A stretch of DNA of 64,000 bases from Wenyingzhuangia fucanilytica (lineage in GTDB: Bacteria; Bacteroidota; Bacteroidia; Flavobacteriales; Flavobacteriaceae), in NCBI RefSeq assembly GCF_001697185.1, contig NZ_CP014224.1:744001-808000 (forward strand), read 5' to 3'. Shown here in pieces: positions 53,594-63,268 of this stretch. The notes below the pieces were generated by a model. The model searched no databases and had not been told where the DNA came from. It saw nothing but the letters and a program-made list of their open reading frames with translations. Position numbers and translations under genes: made by a program. The number at the start of each line of letters is the position of its first letter. Within the stretch, counting starts at the first letter, position 1.

Positions 53594-56329
53594 ATGATAC
53601 ATAGATCTGTTCTAGTTGTTCTAGCCATTTTTTGTAGTAATATCATTACTGCTCAAACTGCAACTAAAATTCCTTTGCCTAAAAATTTAGAAGATGGATA
53701 TCCACGTATGTACATCACTCAATCAGAAAAAAAAGGATTAGAAAAAACAATTAAAAAAGAACCTTGGGCTCAAGAAGTTTTACAAGGAATTCACAATAAA
53801 ATTGATGAACACGTAAATCGTCATACTACAGATTCAGAATGGATCGTGTCTAGGTTGCAGATGTATTGGAAAACAAAATCTACAAATATTTATGTTAACG
53901 GAATAAATTATTCTCATGCCGACGGGGAAGCTCCTGTACCTACGGTAAAATTTTGTGGTTCTAGAGATTATACAACACCCTACGGAACTCCAAAATTAGA
54001 AGACATAAAACCGTATATGGATGATCCTAGAGGGTTATGGTTGCCAAATAGACAAAAAAATGGTGAGTTTGAATGGGCAGAAATTTCTAAAACAGGTAGG
54101 GTAATTTACTCTATAAATGATAATATTATTGGTCTTGCTCGCGATGCTGCTTTTATTCATTGGTTAGAAAATGATAAAGATTTTGCTAAATTTTCTTTTG
54201 ATATTTTCCATACGTACATGCACGGAATGTCATACAGAAGTGAACCTATTGATATATTAAACGGACACATTCAAACGTTGGTAGGATTTACCAATTTCCA
54301 GGTAATTCACGAAAATGTATTGATAAAGGTGGCTGAGTTATACGATTTTTTACATCCATACATTGAGGCAAATCACCCAGAGCATATTGCTATGTATGAT
54401 AAAACTATCAAACGTTGGACAGATCAAATCATTAAAAACGGAGTGCCACAAAACAACTGGAACTTACATCAAGCAAAAATTATTTTAAAAGCAGCCATGG
54501 TTTTAAAAGATAATGAGGAATATGATGATAACAAAGGACGTGAGTATTACATCAATTATATTTTAAACGAAACATCGGCTCGCCAATGGTCTTTAAACAA
54601 ATTTATAGATTATGGGTACGATAAAGAAAATGGTGTTTGGGCAGAGTGTCCAGGATATTCTATTGGAGTAACTAAAGATTTGGTGCATTTTATCAACGAT
54701 TTTAACAACACTTTTAATCACAATATTTTACCATACACTCCTGTAATGGAAAAGGCAGTTAATATGTTGCCACAATATTTATTTCCAAATGGGCAAACAG
54801 TTGCTTTTGGAGATAGCAATTACAGTGAGCTAAAAACAGAACCAATGAGTGATATGATTAGTATTGCTCAGGCTAACAATAACAAAGAGTTAGAAAAAGA
54901 TTTTACTGCCTTGTATAAATTGTTTGCTCAAGAAAAGGCTGATGATAAAAAAAGAAAACCTAAAGCGGATTTCAGTTCGTTTTTTGTGAGTAAACCTTTA
55001 GAAATAAATACTAAATACAAAAAAGGAGATTTAAAAGATTATGTTACTCAAACATTCTATGCTCCTAATGTAAGTTGGCATGTGCAAAGAATGGGACAAG
55101 GTAAAAACGGAATGATGGTTTCTTTAAACGGATCTTTAGGTAACCATATGCATGCCAATGGAATTAACATGGAATTGTATGGTAAAGGTTTTGTGCAAGG
55201 AGCAGATCCTGGAAAAGGAGCAGGATATTTACAACCTATTTATTTGGAGTATTATTCACAATTTCCTGCGCATAATACGGTAATGGTTGATGGAGTTTCT
55301 TCTTACACAGAAATGTTAAGTTACCATGCGTTTGATTTGATGGGTGAGTATCCTAAATCAGAACAAAAGGATGGATATTATTCAGATATTACTTATTCTG
55401 ATGTTTACTTTTTAGAACCAGAAACTCGTAGCGATCAAACTCGTTTGGTAAGTATTGTAAAAACAGGAGAAGAAACAGGATATTACATTGATGTTTTCCG
55501 TTCTAAGAAACAAAGAAAAGGAGATAAATTTCACGATTATTTTTATCACAATTTAGGTCAAACTATGCAAATAATGGATGCTGATGGAAATCCATTAGAT
55601 TTAAAACCAAGTGAAGAAATGGCTTTTGCAGGAGGACATTTATACGCTTTTGATTATATGTGGGGTAAAAAATCTGTAAAGCTAAACGATGATTACCAAG
55701 CTGAATGGAAAATAGACATGCCAGAAGGTAAAGAAGATGTGTTTATGAATTTATGGATGAAAGGAGCAGAAGGTAGAGAGGTTTTCTCAATTAAATCTCC
55801 ACCAAACAAAGCATTTAAAGGAAAACATGGATTGCCATACGAAGTTGACAAACAACCTTATTTAACTTTTGCAGCAAGACAACACGGTGCAGCATGGGAA
55901 AAACCATTTGTGTCTGTTTACGAACCATTTACATCTAGTAAAGGAAAAAGCATTAAAAACATTGTAAGTTTTAAAGATGAAAACGGAAATACAGAATTTG
56001 TAGGGTTAAACATTACTCATAAATCAGGTCGTAAAGATGTTGTTTTTTCATCAGCAAATCATCAAAAAGTAAACTATAAAAACATAGCAACAGATGCTAC
56101 TTATACTTTAGTGTCTAACGAACAGAATGGAGATTGGGTTGTTTTTGTTGGTAACGGAAAAGAAATTGAGGCAAAAGGATTTACCATCACCGCAAAAGAA
56201 ATTGGAAATGTGGTGTTAAAACAAAAAGATGGAGAATTAATGTTAGACAATAATGTAGCTGTAGAAATTACATACAACCAAAAAAAGTTAACGTTTGAAC
56301 CAGGGAATTTTAGAAGTATAAAATTTTAA
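53594..56329 (+). CDS. Heparinase II/III-like polysaccharide lyase (third paralogue)
   Basis: Secreted 911-aa protein (signal peptide ending ITAQ, residue 21). It is homologous over its full length to the genes at 52 and 2726. It has APVPTVKF (113-120), NNWNL (287-291), NHMHANG (517-523) and AHNTV (559-563), so both His motifs are intact. It should cleave a uronate-containing glycan by beta-elimination. The distance from the two other copies (about 48 kb) and a separate terminator-flanked unit suggest that it is expressed independently or acts at a different stage. An alpha/beta-hydrolase follows after 12 nt. Substrate unknown. Confidence 0.78.
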   Translation: MIHRSVLVVLAIFCSNIITAQTATKIPLPKNLEDGYPRMYITQSEKKGLEKTIKKEPWAQEVLQGIHNKIDEHVNRHTTDSEWIVSRLQMYWKTKSTNIYVNGINYSHADGEAPVPTVKFCGSRDYTTPYGTPKLEDIKPYMDDPRGLWLPNRQKNGEFEWAEISKTGRVIYSINDNIIGLARDAAFIHWLENDKDFAKFSFDIFHTYMHGMSYRSEPIDILNGHIQTLVGFTNFQVIHENVLIKVAELYDFLHPYIEANHPEHIAMYDKTIKRWTDQIIKNGVPQNNWNLHQAKIILKAAMVLKDNEEYDDNKGREYYINYILNETSARQWSLNKFIDYGYDKENGVWAECPGYSIGVTKDLVHFINDFNNTFNHNILPYTPVMEKAVNMLPQYLFPNGQTVAFGDSNYSELKTEPMSDMISIAQANNNKELEKDFTALYKLFAQEKADDKKRKPKADFSSFFVSKPLEINTKYKKGDLKDYVTQTFYAPNVSWHVQRMGQGKNGMMVSLNGSLGNHMHANGINMELYGKGFVQGADPGKGAGYLQPIYLEYYSQFPAHNTVMVDGVSSYTEMLSYHAFDLMGEYPKSEQKDGYYSDITYSDVYFLEPETRSDQTRLVSIVKTGEETGYYIDVFRSKKQRKGDKFHDYFYHNLGQTMQIMDADGNPLDLKPSEEMAFAGGHLYAFDYMWGKKSVKLNDDYQAEWKIDMPEGKEDVFMNLWMKGAEGREVFSIKSPPNKAFKGKHGLPYEVDKQPYLTFAARQHGAAWEKPFVSVYEPFTSSKGKSIKNIVSFKDENGNTEFVGLNITHKSGRKDVVFSSANHQKVNYKNIATDATYTLVSNEQNGDWVVFVGNGKEIEAKGFTITAKEIGNVVLKQKDGELMLDNNVAVEITYNQKKLTFEPGNFRSIKF

Positions 56330-56341
56330 AAGAAATTATAA

Positions 56342-57283
56342 ATGAATAAGACAGTTATAAAATTAAAGCAAGTAAGTCTTTTGTTATTAGTGATGTTGTG
56401 TACTCCATTATTTGTAACAGGACAAAATGCTAAAGACAAAAAGATTTTAGATACATTTCCGAACAAGGAAGTAGTGGTCTATAAAACGATTGACGGACAA
56501 GAGTTAGATATGACTATTTTTTATCCTAGTGCCGATAAAATGACTTCAAAAAATCCTTGGATGTTACATGTTCACGGTGGTGGATGGGCAGGAGGAAGCA
56601 AGTATAACATTCTTAAAAAAGCTTTTTTAGGGACTCTAAAATCACTTGTAGACAATGGAGTAGTTTGCGCAACCATAGAATATCGTTTGGCAAAAGGAAA
56701 ATCGAATGCTTATGATGCAGCTGTAGATGCAAAAGATGCAGCTAGATTTCTGTTAAAGAATGCAAAACAATATAAATTAAGTAAAAAGAATTATGGTGTT
56801 TGGGGTGGTTCTGCAGGTGGTCATTTAAGCTTGGTTACTGCTTTAGGTAACAATAAAGATTTTAAGGGTGATGATGAACTTGCCAAATGCAATCCAAATT
56901 TTAAATTTGTGGTTTCTTACTTTCCATTTACTTCTTGTGTAGCTCCAGAACTAAGACCAAATTCTATTTTTGAAGATGGAAAGTTATTTGAGAGACTTTT
57001 AGGAGCTCCTTTAGAAGAAAAACCAGCATTAGCAAAGCTATTGAGTCCAACAGAGCTTTTAAACAGAAAAAGCCCACCAATATTGTTAATTCATGGTGAT
57101 AAAGATGATGTGCTTCCTATTATAAACTCCACTTATATGGTTGAAGTAGCTAAAGAAAAAAAGGCAGATGTTGAGTTGCTAACGATTAAGAATGCTGCGC
57201 ATAGTTTTCATGGGGAGCATCTTTCTCCATCAATACAGGAATTGAATGATTATGCTACTCGTTATATCATGTCACATTTATAA
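56342..57283 (+). CDS. Alpha/beta-hydrolase carbohydrate esterase
   Basis: Secreted 313-aa protein (signal peptide ending VTGQ, residue 28). HGGGW (78-82) is the oxyanion hole, GGSAGG (155-160) has the nucleophile Ser157, HGDKDD has Asp255, and AAHSF has His287. Same broad type as the esterase at 12447 but with the standard HGGGW and an extra loop (about 195-240). It probably removes acetyl or other acyl groups. It sits next to a heparinase-like lyase, as 12447 does, a pairing repeated twice in the locus. Confidence 0.87.
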   Translation: MNKTVIKLKQVSLLLLVMLCTPLFVTGQNAKDKKILDTFPNKEVVVYKTIDGQELDMTIFYPSADKMTSKNPWMLHVHGGGWAGGSKYNILKKAFLGTLKSLVDNGVVCATIEYRLAKGKSNAYDAAVDAKDAARFLLKNAKQYKLSKKNYGVWGGSAGGHLSLVTALGNNKDFKGDDELAKCNPNFKFVVSYFPFTSCVAPELRPNSIFEDGKLFERLLGAPLEEKPALAKLLSPTELLNRKSPPILLIHGDKDDVLPIINSTYMVEVAKEKKADVELLTIKNAAHSFHGEHLSPSIQELNDYATRYIMSHL

Positions 57284-57304
57284 AAACGAACAGTGAAATA
57301 TTTT

Positions 57305-57343
57305 AAACGAGTATGTATTGTAAATAAGATATATTCGTTTTTT
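57305..57343 (+). terminator. Probable rho-independent terminator
   Basis: AAACGAGTAT at 57305-57314 pairs with ATATTCGTTT at 57331-57340 (ten pairs, one G-U), with a 16-nt loop and a T-run after it. It lies 22 nt after the esterase stop and ends the 53594-57283 unit. The following 120 nt, up to the next start codon, contain an 8-bp inverted repeat (TTTGTTTT, 57358-57379) but no clear promoter. Confidence 0.7.
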
Positions 57344-57466
57344 GCTATCAATTGATGTTTGTTTTGTCGTAAAAACAAAGTCTTTGTGTGAATAATATAT
57401 TAAGCCTAATGATGGGTGTTTTTAAAAAAATTAAGAATGGTTTTTAAAATAATAAAAGAGAAAAAA

Positions 57467-59962
57467 ATGAAAAGTATATTTCACGTTTTAGTGATGGCTT
57501 TACTTGGTTTTATGACCAGTAATGCTCAAAACAAAGATTTAAAACTTTGGTATGATGCTCCCGCTGCAGATTGGAACGAAGCATTGCCAATAGGAAATGG
57601 TCGTTTGGGTGCGATGGTTTTTGGGAATCCTACCAATGAAAATATTCAATTAAACGAGTTGACTTTATGGGGTGGTGGTCCACATAGGAATGATAACCCT
57701 AAAGCAAAAGAATCACTTTCTAAAGTAAGAGAATTGTTGTTCCAAGGAAATTATAATGAAGCTCATCGTATAGCTAACAGTGATTTTATTTCTAAAATAG
57801 CACACGGAATGCCTTATGAAACTGTAGGGAATTTAAGGTTGAACTTTGAGAATGAAAAAGAAGCTACAAATTATCATAGAGAGTTAGATATTGAAAATGC
57901 AATTAATACAACAAAGTACACAGTAGATGGAGTTGAGTATAAGCGAGAAATATTTACCTCTTTTGCAGATGATGTAATTGTAATGAAGTTAACGGCAGAT
58001 AAAAAATGCAAAATCAATTTCACTGCTTCTATGGATCGTCCTGAGCCTTCTAAAGTTTCTGTGTATACAGAAAACAAGAATGTTTTGGTAATGACAGGTT
58101 TTGGAGGAGATGTGAGTTTTAGATTGCCTAAGGGTGCTCCTGCTATTAAAGGAGAAGTAGAGTTTGATGCTCGTGTAAAAATTGTACCTGATGGAGGTAA
58201 AATTACATCTACAGAAAATAGTTTATCTGTTTCTAAAGCGAACAGTGTAATGTTATATATTTCCGTAGCAACCAATTTTGTAAACTATAAAGATGTTAGT
58301 GCAGATGCTCATAAAAGAGCTAAGGAATATATTGCGAAAGCAGAAAATAAAAAATATAAAATTTTAGTAGAAGGACACGTTTCAAACTATCAAAAATACT
58401 TTAACAGAGTCTCTTTAAATTTAGGAACTTCAGAAGCTGCTAAAAAACCTACAGATGTTAGAATTAAAGAGTTTAGCCAAGGTTATGATCCTTCTTTGGC
58501 AGCTTTATATTTTCAGTTTGGACGTTATTTATTAATATCTTCTTCTCAACCAGGTGGACAACCGTCTAATTTACAAGGATTGTGGTGTAAAGATTTAACA
58601 CCACCTTGGAAAAGTGCTTATACAGTAAACATCAACACAGAAATGAATTATTGGCCTGCGGAGGTGACTAATTTAAGTGAAATGCACGATCCTTTAATTC
58701 AAATGGTTAGAGAATTGTCTGAAACTGGACAAGAAACTGCAAAAGTAATGTACGGAGCCGATGGTTGGGTAACCCACCACAATACAGATTTATGGAGAAT
58801 TTGTGGACCTGTAGATGGAGCTACTTGGGGAATGTGGACTACAGGAGGAACTTGGTTAGCACAGCATGTATGGGAAAAATTTATGTTTAATGGAGATGTT
58901 GAATATTTAAAAACAGTTTATCCTGCCATGAAAGGAGCGGCACAATTCTCTATGAGTTTTTTAACACTAGAGCCTAAAAATGGATGGTTAATTATTTCTC
59001 CAACTATTTCTCCAGAGCATGGGCCAAAAGGACGCGATAAAAGTGTAAATATAGAAGCGGGTACAACAATGGATAATCAGTTGGTGTATGATATGTTAAC
59101 CAAAACCATTGCTGCAGCTAACATTTTAAAAGTGGATGCAGATTTGGTAAAAGAAATGCAAGCTACTTTGGCAAAATTACCTCCAATGCAAATTGGTAAA
59201 CACAATCAATTACAAGAGTGGATGGAAGATTTGGACGATCCAGAAGATGATCACCGTCATGTTTCACATTTATACGGATTGTATCCTTCTAATCAAATTT
59301 CTCCATACAGAAATCCAGAATTGTTTAAAGGAGCAGAAAATACTTTAATTCAAAGAGGAGATCCATCAACAGGATGGTCTATGAACTGGAAAATTAATTT
59401 ATGGGCTCGTTTGTTAGATGGAAACCACGCTTATAAGTTAATGGGAGATCAAATTAAATTAGTAGGTAGACCAGGTTCTCCAAAAGGAGGAGGAACGTAT
59501 GCAAATATGTTAGATGCGCATCCACCATTCCAAATTGATGGAAACTTCGGATTTACTTCAGGATTAACAGAAATGTTAGTACAAAGTCATGATGAAGCCA
59601 TTCATTTAATTCCTGCTTTACCAGATGTTTGGAAAGATGGAAATGTAATAGGTTTACGTGCTAGAGGTGGTTTTGAAATTAAAGAAATGGAGTGGAAAGA
59701 TGGAAAAGTGGTAAAAGCTACCATTGTGTCTACATTAGGAGGGAATTTAAGAATCCGTTCTTATAATGAGTTAACAACTCAAAACGGAAAAGCTTTAAAA
59801 ATAGCTTCAGGAGTGAATAAAAATACTTTTTATCAAGTACCAGAAATTAAAGAGCCTATTATTTCAGAATTGTCAAATCAAGAAAAAGTGGATTTAAAAA
59901 AATCTTATGTGTATGATGTAGCAACTGAAGTGGGTGAAGAGATTGTTATCATTCAAAAATAA
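57467..59962 (+). CDS. GH95 alpha-L-fucosidase
   Basis: About 831 aa, secreted; I choose the ATG at 57467 because it gives a proper signal peptide (MKSIFHVLV to SNAQ). The longer frame from 57416 adds a charged 17-residue tail. [24 protein letters not shown] (Asn388-x-Asn390), ISPEH (general acid Glu) and FQIDGNFG (Asp) are the GH95 signatures. Unlike the two other GH95 proteins here, it keeps the canonical Asn-x-Asn pair, so it is the best candidate for a standard inverting alpha-1,2-L-fucosidase. A C-terminal extension follows the usual end and finishes in [11 protein letters not shown]29 follows 23 nt on. Confidence 0.92.
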   Translation: MKSIFHVLVMALLGFMTSNAQNKDLKLWYDAPAADWNEALPIGNGRLGAMVFGNPTNENIQLNELTLWGGGPHRNDNPKAKESLSKVRELLFQGNYNEAHRIANSDFISKIAHGMPYETVGNLRLNFENEKEATNYHRELDIENAINTTKYTVDGVEYKREIFTSFADDVIVMKLTADKKCKINFTASMDRPEPSKVSVYTENKNVLVMTGFGGDVSFRLPKGAPAIKGEVEFDARVKIVPDGGKITSTENSLSVSKANSVMLYISVATNFVNYKDVSADAHKRAKEYIAKAENKKYKILVEGHVSNYQKYFNRVSLNLGTSEAAKKPTDVRIKEFSQGYDPSLAALYFQFGRYLLISSSQPGGQPSNLQGLWCKDLTPPWKSAYTVNINTEMNYWPAEVTNLSEMHDPLIQMVRELSETGQETAKVMYGADGWVTHHNTDLWRICGPVDGATWGMWTTGGTWLAQHVWEKFMFNGDVEYLKTVYPAMKGAAQFSMSFLTLEPKNGWLIISPTISPEHGPKGRDKSVNIEAGTTMDNQLVYDMLTKTIAAANILKVDADLVKEMQATLAKLPPMQIGKHNQLQEWMEDLDDPEDDHRHVSHLYGLYPSNQISPYRNPELFKGAENTLIQRGDPSTGWSMNWKINLWARLLDGNHAYKLMGDQIKLVGRPGSPKGGGTYANMLDAHPPFQIDGNFGFTSGLTEMLVQSHDEAIHLIPALPDVWKDGNVIGLRARGGFEIKEMEWKDGKVVKATIVSTLGGNLRIRSYNELTTQNGKALKIASGVNKNTFYQVPEIKEPIISELSNQEKVDLKKSYVYDVATEVGEEIVIIQK

Positions 59963-59985
59963 AAACCTCTAAAAAATTAATATTT

Positions 59986-61353
59986 ATGATTCGTAATCTA
60001 TTACTTGTGGCAACAATTCTTATAGGAGTTGTTGCCACAAGTCATTCCCAAGAGTTTAAAGATGGTACTATTGATACTGGTGATAAATATGAAAATGCAA
60101 GTTTAGAGCATTATGAATCTCCTGAAATTATAAAAAAGCGTTTGGCTTGGTGGGAAGATGCCCGTTTTGGAATGTTTATTCACTGGGGGTTATATGCACA
60201 TGATGGTTGTCATTGGAATGGACAATACGGAAGGTCTGAGCATATGATGTTAAAGCTTCAAATCCCCATTGCTGAATATAAAAAAATAGCAGATGCTTTT
60301 AATCCAGTAAAATTTAATGCTGATGAATGGGTAAGTATTGCAAAAAATGCAGGGATGAAATACATGGTTATTACGGCAAAACATCACGATGGTTATGCCA
60401 TGTTTAACAGTCCAAGCAATGCTTACAATATTGTAGAACGCTCTAAATGGAAAAGAGATCCGGTAAAAGAATTGGCAGAAGCTTGTGAAAAACAAGGTTT
60501 AAAATTTGGAGTATACTATTCATTGGGTAGAGATTGGCATGACCCAAATTGTAATTCTATCAAAGGAAGAAGAAGTAATACTTGGGATTATCCTAATGAA
60601 GAGGGAAAAGTTTTAGAAAAATACATTGAAGGAAAAGTAAAGCCTCAATTAAAAGAATTAATGACTCAATACAACCCTGCTATTATGTGGTTTGACACTC
60701 CTGAACATGTTACCAAAACACAAAGTTTGGAGATTTTAAAACTCATTCACGGCATTAATCCAGATTGTATTGTGAATCAGCGAGTAGGAAATCGTTTGGG
60801 AGATTATGCTGTAAGAGAACAAAAAATACCTGAAACCGGACAACCAGATCCTTGGGAGTCTTGTATGACCTTAAATCACACTTGGGGATATAATAAAATT
60901 GATAGAGAATACAAAAGTGTAGAAACTCTAATTTATAATTTGGTAGATATTGCTAGTAAAGGAGGTAATTTTTTATTGAATGTAGGACCTACTGGAGAGG
61001 GAGTTATTCCTGATTTATCCGTAGATAGATTACAAAGAATGGGAAATTGGTTAAAGGTGAATGGGCAAGCTGTGTATGGAACAAGTGTTGCTCATATAAA
61101 AGATTTTAAATGGGGTAAAACAACTCAACGCAAAACCAAAGACGGAACAACTCTTTATTTAACCATTTTTGAATGGCCTAAGGATGGGCTAATGACCCTT
61201 GAAGAAAATTTAGACATTAAAGAAGTATCCATGCTGATTTCTCCAGATTATCCAGTTAGTTATAAAAAGAATGGTACATCAACAACTTTTAATCTTCCTG
61301 ATGTAGCGCAAGATCCAATTGCAACAGTATTAAAAATAAAGCTTAACGAATAG
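59986..61353 (+). CDS. GH29 alpha-L-fucosidase
   Basis: Secreted 455-aa enzyme (signal peptide ending SHSQ, residue 22). GH29 landmarks are FGMFIHWG (61-68), AKHHDG (131-136) and MWFDTPE (234-240), with Asp237 as the nucleophile. EQKIPETG (278-285) carries a candidate acid/base. The C-terminal beta-domain (about 375-455, with FEWPKDG) is of the same type as those in the 7919 fucosidase and the 9383 esterase. It acts on terminal alpha-L-fucose and is coexpressed with GH95 and a sulfatase. Confidence 0.93.
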   Translation: MIRNLLLVATILIGVVATSHSQEFKDGTIDTGDKYENASLEHYESPEIIKKRLAWWEDARFGMFIHWGLYAHDGCHWNGQYGRSEHMMLKLQIPIAEYKKIADAFNPVKFNADEWVSIAKNAGMKYMVITAKHHDGYAMFNSPSNAYNIVERSKWKRDPVKELAEACEKQGLKFGVYYSLGRDWHDPNCNSIKGRRSNTWDYPNEEGKVLEKYIEGKVKPQLKELMTQYNPAIMWFDTPEHVTKTQSLEILKLIHGINPDCIVNQRVGNRLGDYAVREQKIPETGQPDPWESCMTLNHTWGYNKIDREYKSVETLIYNLVDIASKGGNFLLNVGPTGEGVIPDLSVDRLQRMGNWLKVNGQAVYGTSVAHIKDFKWGKTTQRKTKDGTTLYLTIFEWPKDGLMTLEENLDIKEVSMLISPDYPVSYKKNGTSTTFNLPDVAQDPIATVLKIKLNE

Positions 61354-61377
61354 TTGTAGTAAAAATTTAATAACAAA

Positions 61378-63180
61378 ATGAAGTTTTCAAAAAAAATAGT
61401 ATTCATTATAGGGCTATGCTCAACCCATTTATTTTCTCAATCTACAAAAAGACCAAATGTAATTTTTGTAATGCCAGATGATATTAGTCACAGTGCATTT
61501 TCTTATTACAAAGACAACGCACCCAAAACACCACATATAGACAAATTTGCCAATGAATCTGTAAGGTTAACAGATTTCCATGTATCTCCAAGTTGTTCTC
61601 CTACAAGAGCTGCCTTATTAACCGGTAGACCTAGTGATGTGGTAGGAGTGTGGCACACCATTAATGGTAGAAATATGATGAGGGCTGATGAAATTACCAT
61701 GGCAGATATTTTTAAAGCCAATGGATATGCTACAGGGTTGTTTTTTAAATGGCATTTAGGAGATAATTATCCTTTTAGACCAAAAGACAGAGGTTTTGAA
61801 TACGTAGCTTGGATCAAAGGAGGAGGAACAGGTCAGCAACCAGATTATTGGGGGAATACCAACAATACAGCTCATTATTGGGTAAATGATAAGTTGGTAG
61901 AAATGAAAGATGAGGATGATGGTATTAAAGGAGCTTTTACCACCAATACTTTTATGAATCGTGCTATGGATTTTATGGATGACAACATCAAAAAAGAAAA
62001 ACCATTTTTTGCCTATATCCCATTAGGAACAGCACATGCACCGCATGTTTTACCACCAGATGCTCGTGAGGGAGTTAGCGCTAAAAAAGGAACTATTGAA
62101 AATATTGATAAGAATTTTGGTAGGCTAATAAAATACTTAGAAGATAGAGGAATTGCAGACAATACTATTTTAATATTTACGACCGATAATGGTGATGGAG
62201 GTTATTTAAGAGGAGGAAAAGGTTCTAATTATGATGGAGGTACTAGAGTTCCGTGTTTTATTAGATGGGAAAACGGAAATTTAGGAGGAAAAGGTAAAGC
62301 AAGAGATGTTGCTCCATTAACAGCTCATATAGATTGGTTGCCTACTTTTATGGATATTTTAGATTTAAAAGATGTAGAGAATAGACCTGAAAAATTAAAA
62401 ATAAGAGGACGTAGTTTTAAGCCTTTTTTAGATACGGATCATTCTAACGATCCTTTGGATTATAAAAACAGAGCAGTTACCATTAATGATATGTGGACAG
62501 AGTTTCCAGAAAAATATAAAAAGTTATCTGTAAAGAAAGATGAATGGCAAGATAATAAAATCATCAACAAATGGAGATTAACAAGAACCAGTAGTACATC
62601 AGACTGGGAGTTGTATGATGTGTTGGTGGATGCAAAACAAAAAAACAATATTATTGCAAACCCTGCTTATGCCGAGGTGGTAGAGGAGTTAAAAGAAGAG
62701 TATGAACAATGGTGGAAATTGGTAGACGAACGTTCAAGTGAATACACTAGAATTATTATAGGGAATAAACACGAGCCTAAAACAACGCTTCATGCTATGG
62801 ATTTTCACGGAACGGTTATTTGGGATCAGACAAGTGTAAAAAAAGGAGCTACGGGTAGTGGTTTTATTGCGGTTGATTTTGATAAGTCTGGAACCTATAA
62901 GTTTGATTTGCGAAGATGGCCCAAAGAAATAGCAAAGCAGACAAGCATTACTTCTTCATTTAACGAAGGAAAAGCTTTGGATATTAAAGAAGCTCGTATT
63001 AAAATTTGGCATGGAGATAAAGTGTATGTAGATACAAAGAAAGAAGTAAATCCAAAGAAAGATGGAGTGGTATTTAAAATTAAAGACTTACCAAAAGGTC
63101 CAGCATTTGTGCAAACATGGTTTTATAATTCGGTTGGAGAAATGGAAGGAGCAGTGTATTATAATTATGTAACACATTAA
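61378..63180 (+). CDS. S1 sulfatase with C-terminal beta-domain
   Basis: Secreted 600-aa sulfatase (signal peptide ending LFSQ, residue 21), the longest here. MPDDISHSAFSYY is the metal site and CSPTR has Cys73. The sulfate site reads FKWHLG with Lys124 and His126, so the usual Gly before Lys is Phe. TTDNGDGG follows. Residues about 470-600 form an extra beta-sandwich with FDLRRWPKE and a closing YNSVGEMEG segment, seen in some arylsulfatases and possibly a glycan-binding or oligomerisation part. It ends the last + strand unit, 42 nt before a bidirectional terminator. Confidence 0.91.
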   Translation: MKFSKKIVFIIGLCSTHLFSQSTKRPNVIFVMPDDISHSAFSYYKDNAPKTPHIDKFANESVRLTDFHVSPSCSPTRAALLTGRPSDVVGVWHTINGRNMMRADEITMADIFKANGYATGLFFKWHLGDNYPFRPKDRGFEYVAWIKGGGTGQQPDYWGNTNNTAHYWVNDKLVEMKDEDDGIKGAFTTNTFMNRAMDFMDDNIKKEKPFFAYIPLGTAHAPHVLPPDAREGVSAKKGTIENIDKNFGRLIKYLEDRGIADNTILIFTTDNGDGGYLRGGKGSNYDGGTRVPCFIRWENGNLGGKGKARDVAPLTAHIDWLPTFMDILDLKDVENRPEKLKIRGRSFKPFLDTDHSNDPLDYKNRAVTINDMWTEFPEKYKKLSVKKDEWQDNKIINKWRLTRTSSTSDWELYDVLVDAKQKNNIIANPAYAEVVEELKEEYEQWWKLVDERSSEYTRIIIGNKHEPKTTLHAMDFHGTVIWDQTSVKKGATGSGFIAVDFDKSGTYKFDLRRWPKEIAKQTSITSSFNEGKALDIKEARIKIWHGDKVYVDTKKEVNPKKDGVVFKIKDLPKGPAFVQTWFYNSVGEMEGAVYYNYVTH

Positions 63181-63221
63181 TAATAGGAACGGAAAGAAGT
63201 AATCTATAATTATCAAAACAC

Positions 63222-63253
63222 AAAAAAGGAGAGACAAATGTCTCTCCTTTTTT
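63222..63253. terminator. Bidirectional rho-independent terminator
   Basis: A perfect 15-bp inverted repeat (63222-63236 and 63239-63253) with a 2-nt spacer (the real loop must be larger) has an A-run on one side and a T-run on the other. It therefore works for both the + strand sulfatase unit and the convergent - strand gene that ends at 63269. Confidence 0.93.
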
Positions 63254-63268
63254 GTGGGTACTATTAGC

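Noticed and set aside
57358-57379. Eight-bp inverted repeat before the GH95 gene
   Set aside because: Made only of A/T-rich TTTG/CAAA arms in AT-rich DNA; no supporting promoter or repeat copy seen.
57874-58275. 133-residue - strand open frame opposite GH95
   Set aside because: Shadow of a strongly supported gene; no signal peptide, motif or start context of its own.
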